Positions 1 to 7,800 of a stretch of 20,372 bases of DNA are shown piece by piece. Source of the stretch: Candidatus Poseidoniaceae archaeon. Lineage in GTDB: Archaea; Thermoplasmatota; Poseidoniia; Poseidoniales; Poseidoniaceae. The notes under the pieces were generated by a model. It searched no databases. It was not told the DNA's origin and worked only from the letters and a program-made list of their open reading frames with translations. The stretch spans positions 1 through 20,372 of the forward strand of contig DUKK01000030.1 of NCBI GenBank assembly GCA_013329355.1, written 5' to 3'. A program made the translations under genes and the position numbers. Within the stretch, counting starts at the first letter, position 1. Each line of letters starts with the position of its first letter.

Positions 1-1
1 C

Positions 2-1717
2 GAACTTGTTGCCGGTGACTACTATGTCAACGTCACATATTGGGGCGGCTTTGGCGGCAACCCAGGCGGAACCTATAGGCTACTTGTTGGGGAGCCGGAC
101 CAGTCTGCTTATGTGCCGCCATTTACCTGTGGAAGTCAAAATGACCTAGGACTAGGCCAGGATGCGACATCATCTGGTATTCCGTTGGGTAGAAACCCCA
201 CAATCAGCGGTACTGGCTGTTTGAGTAACTCAGATGCAGAAGACGTTTACACGTTTGAGGTTGAGGATTACATGAACACGGAGGTACACTTCAATTCAAC
301 GACAAACCAACCATTTACTGCGACCCTTACTAACGCAGTCGGTGATCTGGTTGCCTCGGTTGATAACCAGAGTTACGGTTTGCTGTTCGAATCACTGAAC
401 AACATGGAGTTTGAAGGACAGCAAAACACCTTCACACTCACTGTTGCCTCTAACGGTGGCCAGGGAGATTATGATGTTGATATCATTGAAATCCCAGCAG
501 CGCTCCCTGATTTAGCGCCAGAAAGTTTGAATTGTCCAACAACAGAAGCCTTCACCGATGAGGAAGTTACTCTTCAGTGGGTCATCAGTAATCTACGTGG
601 ACCCGGTTATGGACAGAGTTTCGTCTTGCTAATTGAGTTGGTTAACAGTGATAATGAGACTGTAAACACGATGTATTCATCGGAAGCAGCATCAGATAAT
701 CCAAGCGTGAGTAACACGATGTCTTACAACGCCTCTAGTGTTGATGATTATTTCGCTTTCTTCACCATACCTACAGAGACTACTTCTGGCGATTACCGTT
801 GTAAACTAATCATTGATAGCAATGAAGAAATTTCCGAAGAAGATGAAACGAACAACATCCATTTCTCAGCACCATTCTACATCCAAAACGAGGAAGAATT
901 GTGGGCTAATGATGTTGATCGGGATGGATTCAACTCGACTGATGCAGGCGATGGGATAATTGACGACTGTCCTAACAACCCCGGCACCTCCACAGTCGAC
1001 AGATTTGGCTGTCCTGATTTGGACAATGACGGTGTTTCTAATGACAACGATATCTTGCCGAACGACCCTACTCAATGGTATGACAGCGATGGCGACGGCT
1101 TTGGTGACAATCCGAACGGGACAAATGGTGACCAGTGTCCAGAGGTCGCCGGCGTGTTTTCGGGAGACAACGGTGTTGGCTGTCCAATATTAGATTTGGA
1201 CTTTGACGGCGTTTTGAATGAGAACGATCTTTGCCCAGAAACTCCTATCGGGGTCATCGTTGATTCTGAGGGTTGTGAAATTATCGACGAGCCTCAGGAC
1301 AACAACACAGACAATAACGATGACGACACTCCTACAGATCCTGTTGCTCCAGTTGACCCTGTGGATCCAACCGACTCAAATGATGGTTCCACAGATTCAA
1401 CCGAGGAAGCTGAATCAGAAACAGGCCTGTTTGGCATGTCCTTCACACTGATTGGCATAATTGGTGTCGTAATTGTTCTACTCCTAGGAACTCTATTGTT
1501 CGTTAGAGGCAGGGGCGCAAAGAGTGACACGTTTGCTATGCAAGAGAAAGCCTATGCTGATGCGGGATATGCTGCAGTCGCTGGAATAGGGGCAGTAGAT
1601 GCTTCAATAACGCCAGAACAATTAGCATATGAGCAGCAGTTGATTGCCGCAGGATACCCTGCTGACTATGCTCGCGCTTATGCTGACCAACATTTCAGGC
1701 CGTGGCTCAAGCAGTAG
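2..1717 (+). CDS. Membrane-anchored cell-surface protein with PPC, CARDB and calcium-binding repeats (5' end outside window)
   Basis: The frame is open to the left edge, so the N-terminus and any signal peptide are missing; the GTG at 113 is only an internal codon. In order I see a pre-peptidase C-terminal (PPC)-like beta domain with a DAEDVYTF motif (about nt 125-490), a CARDB-like adhesion domain ending in an acidic EEISEEDETNN motif (about 510-880), and thrombospondin type 3-like repeats with DxDxDG calcium loops and paired Cys (about 905-1290). A Asp/Pro/Thr-rich linker (1291-1425), one transmembrane helix (about 1427-1505) and a basic stop-transfer RGRGAK follow. The cytoplasmic tail of about 65 residues is rich in Ala and Tyr. 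The protein is probably fixed in the membrane by its C-terminal helix with the domains outside; ligand and function are unknown. The architecture resembles surface proteins of marine Thermoplasmatota. Confidence 0.85.
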   Translation, partial: ELVAGDYYVNVTYWGGFGGNPGGTYRLLVGEPDQSAYVPPFTCGSQNDLGLGQDATSSGIPLGRNPTISGTGCLSNSDAEDVYTFEVEDYMNTEVHFNSTTNQPFTATLTNAVGDLVASVDNQSYGLLFESLNNMEFEGQQNTFTLTVASNGGQGDYDVDIIEIPAALPDLAPESLNCPTTEAFTDEEVTLQWVISNLRGPGYGQSFVLLIELVNSDNETVNTMYSSEAASDNPSVSNTMSYNASSVDDYFAFFTIPTETTSGDYRCKLIIDSNEEISEEDETNNIHFSAPFYIQNEEELWANDVDRDGFNSTDAGDGIIDDCPNNPGTSTVDRFGCPDLDNDGVSNDNDILPNDPTQWYDSDGDGFGDNPNGTNGDQCPEVAGVFSGDNGVGCPILDLDFDGVLNENDLCPETPIGVIVDSEGCEIIDEPQDNNTDNNDDDTPTDPVAPVDPVDPTDSNDGSTDSTEEAESETGLFGMSFTLIGIIGVVIVLLLGTLLFVRGRGAKSDTFAMQEKAYADAGYAAVAGIGAVDASITPEQLAYEQQLIAAGYPADYARAYADQHFRPWLKQ

Positions 1718-1759
1718 TGGAAAGGTAACACTCATGACCTGTCGACTAGTGGCAAGCCC

Positions 1760-2239
1760 ATGCAAGTAATGATGAAAACCAGCTCAGGAGATATCCTGAT
1801 TAAATTATACGCCGATGAAGCCCCTCAGACTGTTGCTAACTTTGTCAAGTTAGTAGAGGCTGGTCATTATAATGGTCTACATTTCCACCGAGTAATCGCG
1901 GATTTTATGATTCAGGGCGGCTGCCCACATTCAAGCGATCCTATGTCTCGCCGCGCCGGGACTGGCGGCCCGGGTTGGCAAATTCCTTGTGAGCCCTCTG
2001 CATTAGCTCTAAAACACGATAGACCCGGAATTCTCTCGATGGCAAATGCGGGGAGAAACACTGGCGGTTCGCAGTTTTTCCTGACCACTGTGGCGACTCC
2101 TTGGCTGAACGGTAATCACGCAGTTTTTGGTGAGGTTGTCGACGGCATGGACGTTGTCACTACAATTGAAAGATGCAAGAAATTACCCGGGGACAGACCT
2201 GCTGAACCACAACAAATAATCAGCTGCACTGTTGTTTAA
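1760..2239 (+). CDS. Cyclophilin-type peptidyl-prolyl cis-trans isomerase
   Basis: This enzyme speeds cis-trans isomerisation of Xaa-Pro bonds during protein folding. The 159 residues cover one minimal cyclophilin domain with no signal peptide, so it should act in the cytoplasm. The catalytic signature FHRVIADFMIQGG is at residues 42-54, supplying the family's Arg (R44), Phe (F49), Met (M50) and Gln (Q52). GTGGPG is at 67-72, and the second half of the active site is SQFF (104-107), W115 and H120 in the WLNGNHAVFG motif. A Trp at this position is the one linked to cyclosporin binding in human cyclophilin A. Start: ATG at 1760; ATGs at codons 4 and 5 are alternatives, and no convincing Shine-Dalgarno site separates them. 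It lies 42 bp after the surface-protein gene and 5 bp before the isoaspartyl peptidase, so it is probably co-transcribed with the latter. Confidence 0.95.
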   Translation: MQVMMKTSSGDILIKLYADEAPQTVANFVKLVEAGHYNGLHFHRVIADFMIQGGCPHSSDPMSRRAGTGGPGWQIPCEPSALALKHDRPGILSMANAGRNTGGSQFFLTTVATPWLNGNHAVFGEVVDGMDVVTTIERCKKLPGDRPAEPQQIISCTVV

Positions 2240-2244
2240 TTGGC

Positions 2245-3219
2245 ATGGCAGTATTAGTTATTCACGGTGGCGCAGGCGGTGACGGGCCGTGGCTTGGTAA
2301 GACCCCTCTAGACCCAGCCAGAATTTCCTGCATGAAGCAGGTCCTACAAACCATTGGAGCCAAATTAGAATCCGGTGAAATCGACTGTCTTGAAGCAGTA
2401 ACCATGGCAGTTGAGATGCTCGAGGACGAACCGCTATTCAATGCCGGACAGGGCTCGGTGATAGATGAGGACGGTAGTGTAACTATGGACGCCTCGATTA
2501 TGCGTGGTTTCGATCAAGCCGCAGGCTCAGTGGTTAATGTTACAGAACTACGACACCCAATTAGAGCCGCAAATCTCATCTTGAAGCAAGGTTGGCCAGT
2601 GATGCTCAATAGTGCAGCAGCAGATCAATTCGGTCTCGCTAATAATCTTGAGCAGGTTAGTCAAGACTGGCTTAAAACCGAATTACGAAGAGGACAATGG
2701 CAACAATGGCGAGCAAGCAAGGATAGTCCAGGTTCAACAGATGAGGATGATTCGGTTCTTGACCATGACTTGGAAGGTAGAGTTAAGACAGAATTTTCTG
2801 ATGAAGGAATGGGAACTGTAGGGGCTGTAGCTCTAGATAGCAACGGGAATGTTGCCGCTGCCACATCGACCGGCGGAATGACTGGTAAGCCACGGGGACG
2901 TATTGGTGATACACCGATTATTGGCGCAGGGACTTGGGCAGACAAATCAATTGCAATATCATGTACTGGAGTTGGCGAGGCATACATTCGTACCTGTGCT
3001 GCGCATCGTCTAGCAATGACCTTCCGTTCAGAGAACGACTTAGCGAAATCAGCAGAGTTGGTGCTTGATGAGGTTGCACCACTCGGTGGTCGTGGCGGAC
3101 TTATTGCTGTATCTTCGAGTGGTGATTATGTCATGCCCTTCCAAACACGGTTAATGTATCGCGGATTGTGGAACAGTGGTAGTATCGAGGTCGGCATCGG
3201 GCCCCAAAACGAGATATAG
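2245..3219 (+). CDS. Isoaspartyl peptidase / L-asparaginase (plant-type, Ntn-hydrolase)
   Basis: This is a member of the EcAIII/plant-type asparaginase family, which cleaves beta-aspartyl peptides and often asparagine. These enzymes are made as a precursor and cut themselves just before a Thr that becomes the nucleophile. The N-terminal HGGAG motif (residues 7-11), the FNAGQGSV segment and MDASIM are typical of the alpha subunit. The cleavage site is the GMGTVGAVALD motif with predicted nucleophile Thr191, followed by the ATSTGGMTGKPRGRIGDTP substrate loop and the GAGTWAD and TGVGE motifs. The acidic segment before Thr191 (about residues 155-189, with a DEDD run) looks like the disordered linker usually seen at the end of the alpha subunit. 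Length of 324 aa is normal. It starts 5 bp after the cyclophilin stop, which suggests one operon concerned with protein maintenance; that shared role is inference. Confidence 0.93.
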   Translation: MAVLVIHGGAGGDGPWLGKTPLDPARISCMKQVLQTIGAKLESGEIDCLEAVTMAVEMLEDEPLFNAGQGSVIDEDGSVTMDASIMRGFDQAAGSVVNVTELRHPIRAANLILKQGWPVMLNSAAADQFGLANNLEQVSQDWLKTELRRGQWQQWRASKDSPGSTDEDDSVLDHDLEGRVKTEFSDEGMGTVGAVALDSNGNVAAATSTGGMTGKPRGRIGDTPIIGAGTWADKSIAISCTGVGEAYIRTCAAHRLAMTFRSENDLAKSAELVLDEVAPLGGRGGLIAVSSSGDYVMPFQTRLMYRGLWNSGSIEVGIGPQNEI

Positions 3220-3226
3220 ATATTAT

Positions 3227-3244
3227 TTAATAATTAATTATTAA
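3227..3244. promoter_or_regulatory. 18-bp perfect AT-only palindrome overlapping the likely TATA box of the RHH-fumarase gene
   Basis: TTAATAATTAATTATTAA reads identically on both strands. It occupies positions -27 to -10 relative to the ATG at 3254. Its left half (TTTAATAA, from 3226) sits where an archaeal TATA box would lie if the transcript were leaderless, and there is no Shine-Dalgarno site before the ATG. The palindrome is seen directly; the roles as TATA box and as operator are inference. AT-only runs form palindromes easily, so chance is possible. Confidence 0.6.
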
Positions 3245-3253
3245 GCACGTGCT
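3244..3253. promoter_or_regulatory. 10-bp perfect palindrome AGCACGTGCT ending at the fumarase start codon
   Basis: AGCACGTGCT is self-complementary, of mixed base composition, and ends one base before the ATG at 3254. It shares base 3244 with the preceding 18-bp palindrome. The two dyad centres (3235.5 and 3248.5) are 13 bp apart. A dimeric regulator bound here would cover the predicted transcription start. The candidate regulator is the ribbon-helix-helix domain encoded by this same gene; that link is inference. Confidence 0.55.
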
Positions 3254-4846
3254 ATGTCGAAGCATCGAGTCGGAAACAGACGCATCATTAGTATTAGCAT
3301 TCCAGAAAATCTAGCGATCCGACTCGATCGTAAAGTGGGCAAGGGAAAGTCTGGTCGGAGTGCAACAATTGCTAAAATGATAGACTCAGCACTAAATCCA
3401 AGACCAGTGCAACAGCACAACAAAGCTCCCAAATCAACACGAAACGACGATATCGGTATACGTATCGAATCAGATACAATGGGGGACCTCGAGGTTCCTG
3501 ATGACCGTTATTACGGATGTCAAACGGCTCGCTCGCTGATTAATTTCGATATCGGTATGGACACTATGCCACGTGGAGTAATCAGAGCTTTTGGTATCTT
3601 GAAGCAAGCCGCAGCTAAGACTAATGTTGCGCTTGAGCAGTTGGATTCAGATGCGGGCGAACTCATTATTCGCGCCGCGCAAGAGGTAATTGATGGTGAG
3701 CTTGACGATCACTTTCCATTACGTGTCTGGCAAACTGGAAGTGGGACTCAGTCAAACATGAATACAAACGAAGTAATCGCTAATCGCGCTATCGAGATTG
3801 CTGGCGGACAAATGGGCTCGAAGAATCCAGTACATCCTAATGATCATGTCAATCGTGCGCAGTCCTCGAACGACACTTTCCCCACCGCAATGCATATTGC
3901 TTCTGCTGAAGCCTTTGTTCATGACCTATTACCGAGCGTCAGAGCACTGAGAAACGCCTTGAACGGTAAAGCCAAACAGTGGTATGACATTGTGAAAATC
4001 GGCCGCACTCATCTTATGGATGCAGTTCCACTCACGCTCGGACAGGAGGTTTCAGGATGGGTGTCGCAGTTAGATGCAGATTTACGAAGACTGGATTTCG
4101 CCCTCGATGATTTGTTTGAGTTAGCCTTGGGTGGAACAGCAGTGGGCACAGGATTGAACACACACCCATTGTTCTCACAAATGGTAGCTGATGAAATTTC
4201 TAATATTACCGGATTAAGTTTTGTCAGTGCGGAGAATAAATTTGCGCAACTAGCTGCACATGATGCAGTAGTAGCTGCTAGCGGTGCCCTGAATACCCTT
4301 GCAGTCAGTTTGATGAAAATAGCCAATGACATCCGTTGGCTCGGGTCAGGTCCGCGCTGTGGATTAGGTGAGTTAGCCCTGCCAGCTAATGAACCGGGCT
4401 CATCGATTATGCCGGGCAAGGTGAATCCAACACAGGCAGAAGCGATGACCATGGTTTGTTGTCAGGTTATGGGTAATCACACTGCTATCACTGTGGGTGG
4501 CTCACAAGGTAATTTTGAGTTAAATGTCTACAAACCAATGATGATTCATAATTTGTTGCATTCAATCCGGTTATTGACAGACGCATGCCGTTCAATGCGA
4601 GAAAATTGCGTTGAGGGATTGGAACCAGTTACCGATAATATCAATCAGCATCTTGATAATTCACTAATGCTGGTTACAGCTCTAAACAATCACATCGGTT
4701 ATGATAAAGCAGCCAAGATAGCAAAAAATGCGCATGAAAAGGGAATAACCTTGCGAGCTTCTGCATTAGAATTAGGATACTTAACCAATGAGGAATTTGA
4801 TGCTTGGGTTAGGCCTGAGGAGATGATAGGGCCATCTGTAGGCTAA
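3254..4846 (+). CDS. fumC: Class II fumarate hydratase with N-terminal ribbon-helix-helix DNA-binding domain
   Basis: The C-terminal part (about residue 70 onward) is a complete class II fumarase, which interconverts fumarate and malate in the TCA cycle as a homotetramer. It has GSGTQSNMN, SSNDTFPTAMH, GRTHLMDAVPLTLGQE with catalytic His253, and the signature GSSIMPGKVNP with catalytic Ser383 and substrate residues Lys389 and Asn391. These correspond to E. coli FumC residues at a constant offset of 65. The surplus at the front is not random: residues 10-16 alternate hydrophobic and polar (RIISISI) as an RHH strand, 17-29 start with PEN and form helix A, a GKGKSGRS turn follows, and 35-47 form helix B. 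A linker (48-69) joins it to the enzyme. No ATG, GTG or TTG lies at the usual fumarase start; the next Met after Met42 is Met76, already inside the enzyme. The fusion therefore appears real. No Shine-Dalgarno site; probably leaderless. The stop touches that of polC. Confidence 0.93.
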   Translation: MSKHRVGNRRIISISIPENLAIRLDRKVGKGKSGRSATIAKMIDSALNPRPVQQHNKAPKSTRNDDIGIRIESDTMGDLEVPDDRYYGCQTARSLINFDIGMDTMPRGVIRAFGILKQAAAKTNVALEQLDSDAGELIIRAAQEVIDGELDDHFPLRVWQTGSGTQSNMNTNEVIANRAIEIAGGQMGSKNPVHPNDHVNRAQSSNDTFPTAMHIASAEAFVHDLLPSVRALRNALNGKAKQWYDIVKIGRTHLMDAVPLTLGQEVSGWVSQLDADLRRLDFALDDLFELALGGTAVGTGLNTHPLFSQMVADEISNITGLSFVSAENKFAQLAAHDAVVAASGALNTLAVSLMKIANDIRWLGSGPRCGLGELALPANEPGSSIMPGKVNPTQAEAMTMVCCQVMGNHTAITVGGSQGNFELNVYKPMMIHNLLHSIRLLTDACRSMRENCVEGLEPVTDNINQHLDNSLMLVTALNNHIGYDKAAKIAKNAHEKGITLRASALELGYLTNEEFDAWVRPEEMIGPSVG

Positions 4847-7800
4847 TTACAAGAAATCCGATAGGGACATTTGCCTAGCACGATCATTTTGGAACAGCGA
4901 ATCAGTACTATTTGCCATCCACTCAACATTTTGTTTTGTATAGGTATCAACGCCATATTTCTCCATCACGTGTTGTGTTACCTTGATGTATTTTCTCACA
5001 GCTCCCTCTGACACGGTCAGTGCGAGATTACCGTTGCATAAATCCCCGGCCGACTTAGTGACACCGAGTGAGCCGAATCCTGCGTTACTAGCTTTGCTAA
5101 CCTGAATGCACTTGCCAGATATTGGCATTCTTCGATATGAGTGGCCGCATTTTAAGCAGCGCACCTTTTGCCGAGCAAAGGCATTGAGATTTCCCCGTAT
5201 ATCTGGTAGGAAATGCGATCTAATAACGCTCGACGCAACCTTTCTAACATCAACTGCTCGTAAACGATGGCCGAGATCTAACTGACCATTCATCTTGTCC
5301 ACCATGGTATCAAGGGTCTTGTAGGCCGATAGGGCAGGGCCAGACGATATTGATTCACAATCATGTGTAAAACCATAACCACGAACTGCGGCCACAGTCT
5401 CCAATCGGCGCTCGACAAAGTCTACCCGATTGGCGATGGCCTTAGGGTGTGGACATGTTTGGGTCGCCTCATAGAAATCTCTCTCATAATACCACCCAGA
5501 GTCTACGTTTAGCGCTTCCTTGTCCACCTCGGTTGGATTTAGCCTAGTAGTCAGTACTAGCGGCGCATCCATTTGACCACCACGATTTGCTGGCAGGATT
5601 TCACGGCTAAAGTTAAGCAATCCGTCCATCAATAGCATGATGGCGTCCTCATCTCCGTCACAATTCCTTCGTTTTGAAGCGTGGAATAGTGGGTGGGCAT
5701 AACCACCAGAACAATCTGCCCAGCCAATAATTCTGGACAATACTCCACCCGATGTATGTGGTGCTAGGGCACAGATTAAATGACCAACTAAATCATTTAC
5801 ATTTGAGACGTTGTAATATGGTTCTAAGCCGTAATATCTGGTCAATAACTCGTCGATGAATTGGGCAGTTCGCACAAAATAATCACCAGCATTCTTTGCG
5901 ACTATGAAGTCTTGTGGATACAACTCTAACATTTGATCATCTGAGACCAATTCATTACCTAAGTAATCATGAGTGTATCCCAAGTTGACCAAACGTCTCC
6001 ATGAGACTTCAATTTCTTCTGGCTTGAAGTGCGTTACTGGAACATCACTCATGTCAAACCTAACCGTCCCGTCGCGAAATACGGGGAGGTCATATTTTGC
6101 GCGTAATATCCCTTTTTCTAATGCTTCTGGCGTCTGATTTTTGCTAGCGATTTTCTTCATACATTTGATATTACTCGGCAATCTTTCTAACTGCAAATTA
6201 ATCATTGCATCTTCAATCATAGAGGCTATTGGGACGGTGGTAATCTCACCCCGACGGCGCCTGTTTGCCTCAAGTGGTTTTTTGAATTCTGTCCGTCCGC
6301 CGCATTTTTGCCCCGCAACGGTTTCTCCATACTCGTTCATTTTTCGATGGTGGCATGATAACATCGGTGATTTTTTGCCGCAGGTAACACATGTTCTGAG
6401 CCCCAGTTGGACCCGGATATCTTGCTTGTCGGCAGCATTGATTAACAATCGTTGGTTACCGCCGTTTAATTCGATTGGAAATAGAGTATGGGCCATCGGG
6501 TTCATTATTCTGGGAGCAGATTTTTCTGGGCGACCCATACGACAACCGATTCTTACTGGAGCAGAATGGTGCCATCTTAATTTGGAGATTTTTTTGATAA
6601 TTGGTAGTATTCCATCGACTCGATAGTCATCTCTTTCAATTTGTGAATTGATGTATTTATCTACCTCGTCTGGGCCTGGATCAGCGATATTTGCCGCAGC
6701 AATCCTGCCAATTTCATCGGTTTCAGCGATTGACTTCCCAAGTTGTCGGGCATTCGTTTCAGCAGAAATACGCTGGATTGCCCGCTCTTTTTCTAATTCC
6801 ATCAATCGTTCTTCTTCCTTTGAGAGAACCGCCTTAGCCTGGTTTAACTTGGCTATTTTATCACGAAAAATCTGCACGGAATCAACGATTAATATTGGTT
6901 CATTTTCTTCTATTGCAAAGCCAAACGCTTCCATCATTGCATGCCAACCGGTCGTGATGACTAGATCATCACCGTCATGATGGTGTGCAAGGCCTAGCAT
7001 TAGAGCCGCTCCCTTTGCCAAACCATGTTGTTGCAAGGTCCAAAGTGCTGAATGGTTTTGATCAAAAATGAAGTCATTGACTCTGAACTTTTGTCCCGGG
7101 GCATTTTTAATATCGCCATATGTAATATTAGCCGGAGGCATATGCGTCATTATTTCTGCATCCCAGCCTAACACGCCGCCTTCAATTCTCAAGCACCTAT
7201 TCTCCTCATCCCCCTCTATCTTTGACTGTTGCAGAACTTCGATGAGTTCAGGTAACCATTCTATTGGCAAATCGAGGAACCAGGGATTATGTGGTGGCGG
7301 CAACGATGTCTTAAATCGTTCAGCAATTGCCCTTGCCTGTTGCCAATTTGGTTGCTGTTTGATGAGGAATCTCTGCCAATTTAATCGTACTTTGAACCTA
7401 AGATTAGTATCGGTAAATAGCTCTTTTGAAAGACCCGGGACTCCAGTTGGACAAGCATCACGAGAGAGTTTCATAATCGAGCAGAACTGTTCTACCGATT
7501 CAGGCGTGTTTAATGCTTCAATCAGATCGCTAGCCCACCAGTCAACAGAATATCCGGCAGGCACAAGATGCTTGTTATTCTCAAGAAATTCACCATAGCC
7601 AATTACTATTTCACCATTATCCCAAACCGTTGATATTTTACCCTTCACCTGATTGAAATCTTCTACCGTGTCGCAGCGGACAAATCGGCCATCGTTCAGG
7701 ATAACCCACGGGCCGTCGGTGTAATCAGATGGTGTTATCGCACAAGCCTTACCTGGCCGTTCAATTTTCATTTGGGTGCCAATGGTGATGAAATCGTCCA

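Noticed and set aside
3254..3460. Separate RHH gene followed by a fumarase gene
   Set aside because: The frame is continuous with no stop, and no ATG, GTG or TTG lies at the usual fumarase start, so a single fused protein is the simplest reading.
6400..7000. Possible intein or foreign insertion in DP2
   Set aside because: The protein is only modestly longer than other DP2 subunits, and no intein splice motifs are visible near RMGRPEKS or DGDED; the extra sequence is charged and coiled-coil-like.
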